From CBDBCK01 sp965203345 (GTDB lineage: Bacteria; Chloroflexota; Dehalococcoidia; Lucifugimonadales; Lucifugimonadaceae): DNA of 64,000 nucleotides. The DNA is taken from NCBI GenBank assembly GCA_965203345.1, contig CBDBCK010000027.1, forward strand, positions 124,001 to 188,000, read 5' to 3'. A model generated the notes under the pieces. That model made no database searches, was not told where the DNA came from, and was given only the letters and a program-made list of their open reading frames with translations. The translations under genes and the position numbers were made by a program. Within the stretch, counting starts at the first letter, position 1, and each line of letters opens with the position of its first letter. Below, one piece after another: positions 9,901-17,140 of this stretch.

Positions 9901-10055
9901 TTTTTGAACTTTTCTTTTATATAACCCCTGCTGTGAAAGGCTTTCTCTTCATCAAATCTATTCAGGATATTTTTAAGTAAATAGACAAAGAGATCTTTGT
10001 CAAAAGGCCTCTGTAAGGTCTCCTGAACAAGTTTTTTTGCGGCGACGGTATCCAT
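6918..10055 (-). CDS. Eco57I-type N6-adenine DNA methylase / type IIG-like restriction protein
   Basis: This 1045-residue protein has an N-terminal region of about 400 residues, then an amino-methyltransferase core. The core has an RKSKGTYYTPREIVHYM segment, SAM-binding motif I (VCDPAVGSGAF, near residue 485) and catalytic motif IV (VVIANPPY, near residue 653). The last 300 residues should be the target-recognition (TaqI-C-like) domain. Motif IV NPPY is diagnostic for N6-adenine methylation. Type IIG enzymes combine methylase and nuclease in one chain. I did not find a convincing PD-ExK nuclease motif by eye, so it may be a methylase that needs a partner. It starts at ATG 10055 and is followed 19 bases later by the HEPN gene. 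Confidence 0.8.
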   Translation of the reverse strand: MDTVAAKKLVQETLQRPFDKDLFVYLLKNILNRFDEEKAFHSRGYIKEKFKNTIKTYERLGTYTDSEDRKTDLLIVYLQKANSIERARASLRNFVADYLKQRDMKDAALAAFVAPDSADWRFSFVKMEYTFNESGKVEEKFTPARRYSFLVGENENSHTAQSRLIPLLREDDESPFLENLEEAFGVETVTKEFFERYRNLFVGLKESLDEIVKKDAKIKADFEKKDIDTADFTKKFLGQIIFLYFLQKKGWFGVRRGEPWGSGAKHFLRELFNKKHGDYVNFFNDIFEPLFYEALRLERSDDYYSRFKCRIPFLNGGLFDPINDYDWVNTDILIPNKLFSNGNKTKEGDLGDGVLDVFDRYNFTVKEDEPLEKEVAVDPEMLGKVFENLLEVKDRKSKGTYYTPREIVHYMCQESLINYLVIELDGKVSKEDIEKLIKHGESVVEHDSRIIDEGRETERYSFKLPQGVRDQAKFIDRQLAGIRVCDPAVGSGAFPVGMMNEIIGVRNALTPYIGENGARSPYHFKRQAIQNCLYGVDIDPSAVEIAKLRLWLSLVVDEEERETIQPLPNLDYKIVQGNSLLSVKRDILNNDLFGELEELKPLYFNETSAEKKQQYKKQIDDLISKITNGHKDFDFEVYFSEVFHEKKGFDVVIANPPYVNSRDMSNGEQAHLRKRIRETFIWTRGSWDMYIAFFEIGFRLMNNNSVLTFITPDKWLSRPFGKEFRTATIGKISILMKAGRRVFEDASVDSIVSLFSSGDKTNVEILEFENGKFQLMRTVAKISLSTPFTFDYLFSSSLNFIRKLERFKATLSDIATCQNACATNDAYQLRPLIKELQGSALDSENLKVVNTGTIGKYYSKWGTRRMTYLRNSYKQPVVSKTRFLEIFQNSLYSRRSLQPKLIIKGLNLLDVCLDQDGSTIPGIPTLVVVNQDITELKFLLGLLNSNLPILYIKERYPASSYNQGITFTPDMINNLPVPDISENERKIIINLVNKILSSTEEDDYLGNTAQQAEVREYEKEIDQLVYNLYGLTAEEIKTVEEASSK

Positions 10056-10202
10056 ATAAGCTGTTCTCAGGGATTGGGACGATAAACAGAATGCAGAATT
10101 TGCCCAGCGACTACCTCAGTCTGGGGTCGTGAATTTGTGACCAGTTTTAGGTTGGAGCGATTAACCATAGTTATTGAAGTAAATCATCAACGTTTGTTTT
10201 GC

Positions 10203-10292
10203 TGGCGGAGAGGACAGGATTCGAACCTGCGGTGCGCTTACGCGCACACACGCTTTCCAAGCGTGCCCATTAAGCCGCTCTGGCACCTCTCC
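10203..10292 (-). tRNA. tRNA-Ser (GGA)
   Basis: On the minus strand a 90-base class II tRNA folds with acceptor GGAGAGG/CCTCTCC, an anticodon loop TTGGAAA (anticodon GGA), a long variable arm (GTGCGCGTAAGCGCAC) and a T loop GTTCGAATC. CCA is encoded at the 3' end. It flanks the restriction block on one side. Confidence 0.95.
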
Positions 10293-10517
10293 GACGTAAC
10301 GAGGGGCGTAAATTTCGTTTGCATTGTACTACCGCCGTTTATCGTGGCCGCGGCAGTACAATATTAACCCTTTACGCGAACCTGCTTTGAACAAAACAAC
10401 TGAGGTTGCGCGCTTCGGGAGTGGTCCGCTACTTCACTCCTCCCAAAAGGCTCGCAAGTGAAGTATAGCATTGTAGCTCTTTACGTTTGCCTCACCTGTC
10501 CTGTGTGCGTACTAACT
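10293..10517. other. Intergenic stretch with two stem-loops
   Basis: Two inverted repeats stand out. ATTGTACT (10323-10330) pairs with AGTACAAT (10355-10362), extended inward by CCGC/GCGG after one mismatch. TACTTCACT (10430-10438) pairs perfectly with AGTGAAGTA (10457-10465). Neither is followed by a clear T-run. They could act as terminators for the flanking minus-strand genes or be relics of a small mobile element. No open frame of interest is present. Confidence 0.4.
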
Positions 10518-10820
10518 TTACTCCCTTACGCTTTCTTTATTATCAAACCACTTTAATGCATTTGGTCTCCGGTGTGGACATCCCGGCCAGCAGCACGGCC
10601 GCCGCTTGCCTTTCCGCAAATCTTCAGAGAGACGCTTGAGGTGTTCCTCGCGTGTTTCTACTTTTTTTACAATGGTCACCCAGCAAATCCATTCATTGCG
10701 GGCAAGAGGCGTTAATCCATTCCATAATTCCAGGAGATCGGGGTTGGATTTCTTCTGAAGAATCTCTTGAAGGTCTTTTGGTACTGTGTGGTTTACACCG
10801 CTGGAAATTTTTGTTGTCAT
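10518..10820 (-). CDS. YdeI/OmpD-associated family protein (short form)
   Basis: The 100-residue product carries the core of the YdeI/OmpD-associated (bacteriocin-protection) family: VPKDLQEIL, then ELWNGLTPLARNEWICWV, then KVETREEHLKRL, ending in a Cys-containing tail CCWPGCPHRR. The biochemical role of this family is poorly defined. I start it at ATG 10820. A GTG frame extending to 10886 would overlap the decayed VOC gene upstream and adds residues with no family resemblance. It lies between two tRNA-Ser genes in a small accessory patch. Confidence 0.6.
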   Translation of the reverse strand: MTTKISSGVNHTVPKDLQEILQKKSNPDLLELWNGLTPLARNEWICWVTIVKKVETREEHLKRLSEDLRKGKRRPCCWPGCPHRRPNALKWFDNKESVRE

Positions 10821-10837
10821 ACGTAAATCATAATAAA

Positions 10838-11215
10838 TCAAAGAGCATCCATTGGCATGAATACGCTTTGCAATATCCTGGCGCACTCTCGTAGACGGTG
10901 TTGGAACCAGGATCCGTCTGATTCCATCATCTCATCCATCGCTACCTGCATTTCTTCCCAGGACGGGCGGTTGATGTACTTTGCAATTGACCATTTGTGA
11001 CCAAATGGGTCGAGTATTTGTCCTGTTCTATTTCCGTAAAACTGGTCTTCTACTGGCATCAGCAGTTTTGCGCCTTGCTGTATTGCCTTTTCCACTACCG
11101 CGTCTGGGTCATCAACGTAAACGTTAAATCCAACGGATTTTAGATACGAAACAAGCCGATTTTTTGGCAAAGAACCCTGACTTTCACAAACTGCCGCGCC
11201 TGTGACGGGGCCATC
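10838..11215 (-). pseudogene. Truncated VOC/PhnB-like glyoxalase-fold gene
   Basis: The reading frame encodes the C-terminal half of a PhnB-like VOC protein: VGFNVYVDDPDAVVEKAI, then LLMPVEDQFYGNRTG and DPFGHKWSIAKYI, all strongly typical. The first 60 or so residues of the fold, including the first metal-ligand half, are missing. Upstream the frame runs straight into the 3' end of tRNA-Ser(CGA), and no start codon with an SD is seen. The end runs into unrelated residues before stopping at 10838. I read it as a gene cut at the tRNA 3' end, probably by a past integration or deletion event. Confidence 0.65.
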
Positions 11216-11244
11216 CGCCCTCTTTTTGGAAGTAGAAGTTACAT

Positions 11245-11334
11245 TGGCGGAGAGGGCGGGATTCGAACCCGCGATGCACAGATGCACATACCGGTTTTCG
11301 AAACCGGCGCCTTAAGCCGCTCAGCCACCTCTCC
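11245..11334 (-). tRNA. tRNA-Ser (CGA)
   Basis: A 90-base class II tRNA lies on the minus strand with acceptor GGAGAGG/CCTCTCC, an anticodon arm CCGGT-TTCGAAA-ACCGG (anticodon CGA), a long variable arm and encoded CCA. Its acceptor and T-arm are nearly identical to those of tRNA-Ser(GGA) 950 bp away, and a truncated gene abuts its 3' side. Confidence 0.95.
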
Positions 11335-11605
11335 CGATATTGAGTATAGCGCGACGCTATTAGAATGTTATATTGTTAAATATATGAGTCATTCGGTGTT
11401 GCTCAAGTTTGGCTATGTTGTGCGTAAGCATGGACTGCCTTCGGAGCGTGCACTCAAAGCGTGCCTCCCACCGAATTTTCATATGCTATACAGGCTGAAC
11501 GTAAGATTAGCATATATACATACTTCTGTTTGGGCTTCTTTATAGAAGCTTCTATGACGCGCGCTGAATCTATCTACGGCTTTCTGTATACCCGTTTGCG
11601 TTTAG

Positions 11606-13000
11606 GTGAGTCCTTTGCCTGATACGTGGATGAGTGTAGTGCTCGCCGGTGGAAAAGGGGAACGGATGCGTTCAAGCCTTCCTAAACCTTTGCACACGGT
11701 AGGAGGCGTGCCGATGTTGCGCCGAGTGGTAGACGTGATGTCTGGCGCGGTTACGGGCGACGTAGATATGGCGGTGGTGATTTCGCCGCGTATGCTTGAG
11801 ATGGTGGAAACGCGAGAATCGGTCGGTGGAGAGGTTCGGCTCGTCATTCAGCCCTTCCCTCTTGGAGGAGGTGACGCTTTGCTCAAAGCTCTGGAATCCT
11901 CTTCAACGGCGTCTCATATTGTAGTAGGCTACTCTGACGTCCCGCTTGTGAAAACAGAGACGGTTCGTAGTGTTATGAAGGAACACGTGAGCTCCGGTGC
12001 CGCTGTTACCGTGCTTTCGGCGGATATGAAAGACGCGGAACCTGGCGGCTTTGGACGGGTTGTAAGAGGAGAAGACGGAGCTTTGCTCAAGATAGTGGAA
12101 CAAGCGGAACTCTCGGCTGATACGGCGGATATTGTGGAGGTAAACGTCGGGTGGTACTGTTTTGACGCTCTATGGCTTCGCGAAAATCTGTCTTGCCTTA
12201 CTTCACACCCGGAGGGTGAACTTCGCGTTACGGATCTGCTTGAGAAAGCGGCCAGGGAGGGACGGGCAGCCTCTTTTATGACTACAGACCCGTCAGAAGG
12301 GTTCGGTGTTAACGATCGTGTTCAGCTGGCGCGCGCGGAGGCGGTTGTACGTGATAGAGAGTGCCTCCGAATAATGGAGTCGGGCGTTTCAGTGCAGGAT
12401 ACTGCTAACGTTTACGTTGAGTCTCAAGTTACAGTTGGTAGGGATTCCGTGATACTCTCCGGCGTTCACTTGCTGGGTGGTACTTCCATAGGTAAAAATT
12501 GCACTATAGGCCCTAACGCTTTAATATCGGACAGCGCGATAGGGGATGGTTGTTCCGTAGGCGCGTCTCATCTGAAAGACAGCACGCTTGAGGACGAGAT
12601 TACAATAGGCTCACACTGCCTGATAAGACAATCTAGCACAATACGCCATGGAGCCGTTATAGGTAACTCGGTTGAGATAAAGAGCAGTGACATAGGAGAA
12701 GAGGCTCATATAAACCACTTCTCCTACGTTGGCGACTGCACTTTGGGTAAGGGCGTAAACTTTGGAGCAGGCGCGGTTACTTGTAACTTTGACGGCACTC
12801 GTAAGCACAAGACGATGTTGGAAGAGGGCGCTTTCATAGGGTCGGGGGTTATGCTTGTAGCTCCCGTGGAGGTTGGACGGAACGCCAGGATAGGCGCGGG
12901 CGCGGTAGTTACTCAAAACGTGCCGGCCCGGGATACCGTGGCGGGTGTGCCGGCCAGATCAATAGCTTATACTGTAAACAGCAGGATGCATCACAAATGA
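11606..13000 (+). CDS. glmU: Bifunctional UDP-GlcNAc pyrophosphorylase / glucosamine-1-phosphate acetyltransferase
   Basis: GlmU acetylates glucosamine-1-phosphate and uridylylates it to UDP-GlcNAc, the precursor for peptidoglycan. The N-terminal nucleotidyltransferase signature reads VVLAGGKGERMRSSLPKPL (residues 11-29). From about residue 250 the chain becomes a left-handed beta helix of hexapeptide repeats, with the acetyltransferase landmarks NHFSYVGDCTLG and GAGAVTCNFDG. The length of 464 is normal. The start is taken as GTG 11606; ATG 11630, just before the nucleotide-binding loop, is an alternative. The 270-base gap before it shows no gene. Its ATGA stop overlaps a small open frame that leads to the next gene. 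Confidence 0.93.
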   Translation: MSPLPDTWMSVVLAGGKGERMRSSLPKPLHTVGGVPMLRRVVDVMSGAVTGDVDMAVVISPRMLEMVETRESVGGEVRLVIQPFPLGGGDALLKALESSSTASHIVVGYSDVPLVKTETVRSVMKEHVSSGAAVTVLSADMKDAEPGGFGRVVRGEDGALLKIVEQAELSADTADIVEVNVGWYCFDALWLRENLSCLTSHPEGELRVTDLLEKAAREGRAASFMTTDPSEGFGVNDRVQLARAEAVVRDRECLRIMESGVSVQDTANVYVESQVTVGRDSVILSGVHLLGGTSIGKNCTIGPNALISDSAIGDGCSVGASHLKDSTLEDEITIGSHCLIRQSSTIRHGAVIGNSVEIKSSDIGEEAHINHFSYVGDCTLGKGVNFGAGAVTCNFDGTRKHKTMLEEGAFIGSGVMLVAPVEVGRNARIGAGAVVTQNVPARDTVAGVPARSIAYTVNSRMHHK

Positions 13001-13077
13001 CAAACGTTTCGGAAGATTCTGAAGAAGGGCATAGACCTAGCGAGGATTATGCTGATAGAGGGCAGTATTCATGTTAG
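12997..13077 (+). CDS. Possible 26-residue bridging ORF between glmU and the CorC-like gene
   Basis: An ATG overlapping the glmU stop (ATGA, 12997-13000) opens a 26-codon frame rich in Glu, Asp and Ser. It ends at TAG 13075-13077, overlapping the start of the next gene at 13071. Overlaps at both ends would let ribosomes move from glmU to the next gene. It may be only a coupling device and not a functional peptide. No homologue is recognised. Confidence 0.25.
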   Translation: MTNVSEDSEEGHRPSEDYADRGQYSC

Positions 13078-14315
13078 AGTGGCTGCTCTTGTTGATAGTC
13101 CTCGTGTTTTTTTGGACTTTGTACTTCGTACTGTTGCTGTTTCTCTCCGCGTATCGTAGCAAACTACCTTTTGTGAATGCTACAAACAGTAACAAGTCGC
13201 CTTCTCAAGCTGAACGATTGCTTGTCTCCGTAGTACACTACACGGCTCTTATAACTGGAACCGTTGCGATAGTCTATGGATTTTCTCTGTTCAATCTGGA
13301 CTGGCGGCTAACTCTCGCGTTTAGCTTGTTGACAGGACTGACCTTGGCAATTGTCTTGAGGACCGGGGCCTTGTTCACAGCTCGTCGTTTTAAGAGGCGG
13401 ACTTTGGACTTACTGGCACCTGTTGTCAGGTTATTTTCTATAGGTTCTTCTCTGCCGGGTCTCTCGTATGCTCTAGCTCTTGCAGATGGAAACGGCGACT
13501 CTGCGCGCAAGGACGCTGAAGAGATGATAAAAGAGGGGTTAGAGCTCCTGGAAGATTCCGTAGGATTACCGCACGGCGACAATGAGTGGCGTATGATACG
13601 TAATATCTTGCGCATGGACGATGTGAAGGTGAAGGAAATTATGCGTCCCAGGCCGGACGTAGTAGCGGTGTCCGTCGAGACTTCCCTGGAGAAGGTGGCA
13701 GCTTTAATGACGGAGTGTAGTTATAGCCGTTTGCCCGTGTACAGGGAGGATCTGGACGATATGGAAGGCATCGTTTATTCCAAAGACCTGATAGACGTCT
13801 TCAAGAGTAACGGACAGAAGGAGAAGTCCTTATCCGACATAATGCGCGATGTACTGCTTGTCCCGGAGACCCAGAATCTTGAGGTGCTCCTGAACGTTTT
13901 CCGTGAGGAACGTTCTAGTATAGCCGTAGTGGTGGATGAGCACGGTGGGGTTGTCGGAATAGTCACTGTAACAGACCTTGCAGAGCAGATTTTCGGGGAG
14001 ATGATGGACGAATTTGATGATGAGCCTCCTGAGATAGAGATTTTGGAGGAAAGTTCGGCTCTAATAGACGCGGGTATCACCGTGGATCAGCTTAACCAGA
14101 CATTGGGTACGCACGTGGACGGGTCAAGGGTGGATACGGTCGGCGGTATACTCTACAGAGAGCGCGGCGTTCCAAACATAGGCGATACCGTAAGGATAGA
14201 GAACGTAGAGTTGACGGTTGAGGGTATGTCCGGTAGACGAATAAAGCGTATACGAGCAGTTAAGGAAGCAGAACAGCAGGCCACTACGACCACGTTAAAC
14301 GGAGGCGGTTCATGA
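13071..14315 (+). CDS. CNNM/CorC-type membrane protein with CBS pair
   Basis: The 414 residues begin with hydrophobic segments (about residues 3-25, 55-75 and 85-105). A pair of CBS domains follows (about 185-305; VKEIMRPRPDVVAVSV, then YSRLPVYREDLDDMEGIVY, then VVVDEHGGVVGIVT). The C-terminus is a CorC_HlyC domain (DTVGGILYRERG). Proteins of this architecture are linked to Mg/Co efflux or magnesium homeostasis; many are annotated haemolysin-like without evidence of haemolysis. The CBS pair should bind adenine nucleotides. The start ATG 13071 has GAGGG 8 bases upstream. It converges with the metal-binding lipoprotein gene downstream. Confidence 0.85.
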   Translation: MLEWLLLLIVLVFFWTLYFVLLLFLSAYRSKLPFVNATNSNKSPSQAERLLVSVVHYTALITGTVAIVYGFSLFNLDWRLTLAFSLLTGLTLAIVLRTGALFTARRFKRRTLDLLAPVVRLFSIGSSLPGLSYALALADGNGDSARKDAEEMIKEGLELLEDSVGLPHGDNEWRMIRNILRMDDVKVKEIMRPRPDVVAVSVETSLEKVAALMTECSYSRLPVYREDLDDMEGIVYSKDLIDVFKSNGQKEKSLSDIMRDVLLVPETQNLEVLLNVFREERSSIAVVVDEHGGVVGIVTVTDLAEQIFGEMMDEFDDEPPEIEILEESSALIDAGITVDQLNQTLGTHVDGSRVDTVGGILYRERGVPNIGDTVRIENVELTVEGMSGRRIKRIRAVKEAEQQATTTTLNGGGS

Positions 14316-14407
14316 GATTTATAGTCTCTTCTTCCTAGAGCGCCTTCGGGGAAAATCTCTTCCCTTCAATCAGTAAGCGGAGTGAACCTACTAGAACAGT
14401 AACGTTT

Positions 14408-15484
14408 CTATCTGCTTCTCTTTAACGCTTCAACGATGATCCTTGTGTTGTTGCGCATCATGCCTAAATAATCTTCAGCGCCGCTGTCAATTGTTCCCAA
14501 TGACCCCGTGTGTAATCCGCCTATAAGTTCGGCTCCCGTTTCGTTGGCAACCGCTCCAGCAAGTCCTTCAGTCAGCGACGTCTCCGTAAAGATGACGGAG
14601 ACGCTATTTTCCTGTATCAGCTCTACAAGCTCTGCCAGCTCCCTGGCGGAAGATTCTATCTCCGTTCCTCCTCCAGGGATCACCGCGCCTAATATATCTA
14701 ATCCATACCGTTCAGCGTAGTATCCGAAGGCTTCGTGTGAGGTAACCATAACGCGCCTGTTCTCGGGTACCTGGTCAATTTGCGACTCTATCCATATATC
14801 CAGGGAGTCAAGTTGGCGTACGTAGTCTGCTGCGTTGGCCTGGAAAATGTCGCGTGAGGACGGATCCAATTCCGATAATCTCTCGGCAATGAATTGAACC
14901 GCACCTTTCACAAGCGTGGGATCAAACCAGAAATGAGGGTCCAGCTCACCGTGAACATGGGTGTCTTCGTGTTCTTCGTTGTCTTCGTGTTCTTCGTGTT
15001 CTTCGTTGTCTTTGTGTTCTTCGTTGTCTTCGTGTTCTTCGTTGTCTTCGTGTTCTTCGTTGTCTTCGTGTTCTTCGTGTTCTTCGTTGTCTGCGAAGAA
15101 TCTGAACGGTATGGCCTCCACTTGTTCGGCAAGTCTATATACGATCTCTGTATCATCAGGGACGTTATTCAATAACTCTTCTAACCTCCTGGATTCTAGC
15201 TCGTAACCGATGGCGAATATAGCGTCCGCTTCCGCAATACGAACCACGTCGCGTGCTCCAGGTTGGTAGGTGTGTGGATCGGCTTGACGAGGTGATAAGC
15301 TGAAGGTATCTACCCTGTCTTCTCCAACCACTCTGACCCAGTCATCCACTATAGAAGTGGTGGCGATCACTGACAAGGTAAGTTGGTCTTCTTGAAGCTC
15401 CTGATCTGTAGAAGTTCCTCCGCATGCCTGTAGAACGGCTGCCGTCATTATAAACGCCATTAGCGTTATCAACGAGAATTTCAA
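14408..15484 (-). CDS. Zinc/manganese ABC transporter substrate-binding lipoprotein with long His/Glu loop
   Basis: This is a cluster A-I (ZnuA/TroA-like) metal-binding lipoprotein. The signal ends in LQAC. Binding-site landmarks are SPRQADPHTYQP, GELDPHFWFDP, VTSHEAFGYYAERYGLDI and the C-terminal GGLHTGSLG. Between the first two lies a low-complexity loop of repeated Glu-His-Glu-Asp-Asn-Glu units, longer than in most ZnuA proteins, which typically helps capture zinc. I place the start at TTG 15484: AAGGAG (15491-15496) lies six bases before it and the protein then begins with a compact signal peptide (MKFSLITLMAF). The frame itself opens at 15514. No permease or ATPase gene is adjacent. A tandem operator lies just upstream. 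Confidence 0.85.
   Translation of the reverse strand: MKFSLITLMAFIMTAAVLQACGGTSTDQELQEDQLTLSVIATTSIVDDWVRVVGEDRVDTFSLSPRQADPHTYQPGARDVVRIAEADAIFAIGYELESRRLEELLNNVPDDTEIVYRLAEQVEAIPFRFFADNEEHEEHEDNEEHEDNEEHEDNEEHKDNEEHEEHEDNEEHEDTHVHGELDPHFWFDPTLVKGAVQFIAERLSELDPSSRDIFQANAADYVRQLDSLDIWIESQIDQVPENRRVMVTSHEAFGYYAERYGLDILGAVIPGGGTEIESSARELAELVELIQENSVSVIFTETSLTEGLAGAVANETGAELIGGLHTGSLGTIDSGAEDYLGMMRNNTRIIVEALKRSR
14962..15091 (-). repeat. In-frame 18-base tandem repeats coding for the His/Glu loop
   Basis: Units of about 18 bases, with shorter 12-base variants, repeat through this stretch and encode Glu-His-Glu-Asp-Asn-Glu. Every unit is a multiple of three, so copy number could change by slippage without breaking the frame. 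Confidence 0.8.
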
Positions 15485-15520
15485 TTTCTGCTCCTTGCAC
15501 GGTAACATATTCATTCATTC

Positions 15521-15558
15521 TGATACTTTGTATCATATAGTTATGATATATAGTATCA
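15521..15558. promoter_or_regulatory. Two tandem 15-bp palindromes upstream of the metal-binding lipoprotein
   Basis: TGATACTTTGTATCA (15521-15535) is a palindrome with perfect 6-base arms. TGATATATAGTATCA (15544-15558) repeats the layout 23 bp away, roughly two helical turns. Both follow the 7-1-7 form of Fur-family boxes (TGATAATnATTATCA in the classic Fur site). The position, 37 bp before the lipoprotein start, suits metal-dependent repression, for example by a Zur-like protein. The regulator itself is not in the window. Confidence 0.55.
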
Positions 15559-15715
15559 ATAAGAATTTCAACATTTATACGACTTGCGCATAACTTCGTA
15601 ATCGGAAAATGACACTTATAGATAGGGAAGCCCTGGAGAATCAAGCAATAAGCGTCCAGAATCCTTTACACTTTTCGTACTTGTGAGCTACGTCCCGGAC
15701 ATCTGCCATTTGCTA

Positions 15716-15743
15716 TTGACAATTCGCCCCATGTATCTATGAT
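15716..15743 (+). promoter_or_regulatory. Sigma-70-type promoter of amtB
   Basis: TTGACA (15716-15721) and TATGAT (15738-15743) are separated by 16 bases. Transcription would start near 15750, about 50 bases before the chosen amtB start. The match to consensus is 11 of 12. Confidence 0.6.
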
Positions 15744-15802
15744 TTAATTCATAAAGTAGGAAAGGTTTGACTCTAACAGGGTCTGGAATGGAGGATCTTT
15801 TT

Positions 15803-17047
15803 ATGGATACCGGTTCTATAGCTTGGATGCTGACCGCAACCATGCTTGTTCTGTTCATGACTCCTGGGCTAGCATTTTTTTACGGTGGGCTCGTGCGAGG
15901 AAGGAACGTGGTCAGCACCCTAATGTACAGCTTCATTGCTATGGGAGTGGCAAGTATAGTGTGGGTACTGTGGGGCTTTAGTTTGGCGTTTGATGATGGA
16001 GGCAACTTCGGTTGGATGGGTGGCTTCAATTTCATTGGATTTAGGGGAATTGGAATAGGCAACGGTGTATTTGAAGGCGAGATACCTGATTTGCTGTTTG
16101 CTACGTTCCAGTTAACGTTCGCCATCATTACCCCGGCGCTGATCACCGGAGCGTTCGTTGAGCGATTCAAGTTCACCACTTATCTGGTCTTTTTGGTTCT
16201 TTGGCTCACGTTCGTATATGCTCCGATTTGCTATTGGGTCTGGGGTGGCGGCTGGATTGGCAACCTGGATTTTGGCGGTAGTACGGCTTTGGACTTCGCC
16301 GGTGGCACAGTTGTTCATGTTAATGCTGGTATAGCCGCCGTTATGGCCGCCGTGTTGGTGGGTAGGAGACGGAGGGCAGGGGTGGAACCGCATAGTGTCC
16401 CATTCGTTGTTCTGGGTGCTGCAATACTGTGGATAGGATGGTTTGGTTTCAACGCTGGATCAGCGCTAGCCGCTGATGGTGTGGCGGTGAACGCGTTCTT
16501 CGTTACCAACCTAGCGGCCGCTACGGCCGCGGTGGCATGGGCAATACTCTCCTATATCCACACAGGTAAGATAAGCGGCGTGGGCGTTGCTACGGGGGCA
16601 GTTGCTGGCTTGGTTGCGATCACACCTGCCGCGGGCTGGGTCGGTGGGATGGGGGCTCTTGGGATAGGTCTTGGAGCCGGAGTACTGTGTCACTACGCCG
16701 TTTACTTTGGGATTCTTCGCAGGTACGGGCTTGATGATTCGCTTGAGGTTTTCGCGGTGCATGGAATCGGAGGCATCTGGGGAGCGCTTGCTACTGGTAT
16801 ATTCGCATGGGGTGCCTTGACAGGGACTAGCGGGGGAATCTTGAACGGCAACTTTGGACACTTCGCTGCCAATCTTGTCGCCGTAATCGCGACAATGGCT
16901 TACTCGGGCGTCGTTTCTTTTATCATTTTGTTCGCTCTTGACAAGATTCCTGGCCTGGGGCTTAGAGTGTCGGAATCTGAGGAGGATAGCGGACTGGATG
17001 TTACGGTACATGGTGAGCATGGATACGTAGCCGACGGTGCCAACTGA
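15803..17047 (+). CDS. amtB: Ammonium transporter, Amt family
   Basis: This integral membrane channel for ammonium has about eleven hydrophobic segments. Family landmarks are the N-terminal FMTPGLAFFYGGLVRGRN, the signature ALDFAGGTVVHVNAG with the first pore histidine (His172), and the second pore histidine in AVHGIGGIWGAL (His320). The C-terminal tail (LGLRVSESEEDSGLDVT) is the usual GlnK-contact region. The frame is open from TTG 15767, but GGAGG at 15790-15794 lies 8 bases before ATG 15803, which I take as the start (414 residues). The P-II gene follows, the standard amtB-glnK pairing that lets P-II plug the channel when nitrogen is plentiful. Confidence 0.94.
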   Translation: MDTGSIAWMLTATMLVLFMTPGLAFFYGGLVRGRNVVSTLMYSFIAMGVASIVWVLWGFSLAFDDGGNFGWMGGFNFIGFRGIGIGNGVFEGEIPDLLFATFQLTFAIITPALITGAFVERFKFTTYLVFLVLWLTFVYAPICYWVWGGGWIGNLDFGGSTALDFAGGTVVHVNAGIAAVMAAVLVGRRRRAGVEPHSVPFVVLGAAILWIGWFGFNAGSALAADGVAVNAFFVTNLAAATAAVAWAILSYIHTGKISGVGVATGAVAGLVAITPAAGWVGGMGALGIGLGAGVLCHYAVYFGILRRYGLDDSLEVFAVHGIGGIWGALATGIFAWGALTGTSGGILNGNFGHFAANLVAVIATMAYSGVVSFIILFALDKIPGLGLRVSESEEDSGLDVTVHGEHGYVADGAN

Positions 17048-17104
17048 CAGAGTTATGCTCAGAGGTACAATATTGAAATTAAACGGACGAGGAGGTGGAC
17101 GGTT

Positions 17105-17137
17105 TTGACCGCCCGCCCCTTGGCAATGGAGAAGTAA
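17105..17137 (+). CDS. Possible 10-residue leader ORF upstream of glnK
   Basis: AGGAGGT (17090-17096) is the strongest SD in the gap. Eight bases later a TTG opens ten codons (MTARPLAMEK) ending in TAA, three bases before the glnK ATG. A small hairpin (around 17097-17113) covers this TTG. The arrangement suggests translational coupling or a control peptide. It could also be chance. Confidence 0.3.
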   Translation: MTARPLAMEK

Positions 17138-17140
17138 GCG

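Noticed and set aside
11282..11545. Plus-strand open frame over tRNA-Ser(CGA)
   Set aside because: It starts inside the tRNA on the opposite strand and continues into non-conserved intergenic sequence.
14962..15091. Possible CRISPR-like array from regular short repeats
   Set aside because: The repeats are contiguous 18-base coding units with no spacers, inside a lipoprotein gene.
15342..15644. 100-codon minus-strand frame over the start of the metal-binding lipoprotein
   Set aside because: It overlaps the lipoprotein gene and its operators in another frame and has no SD or recognisable domain.
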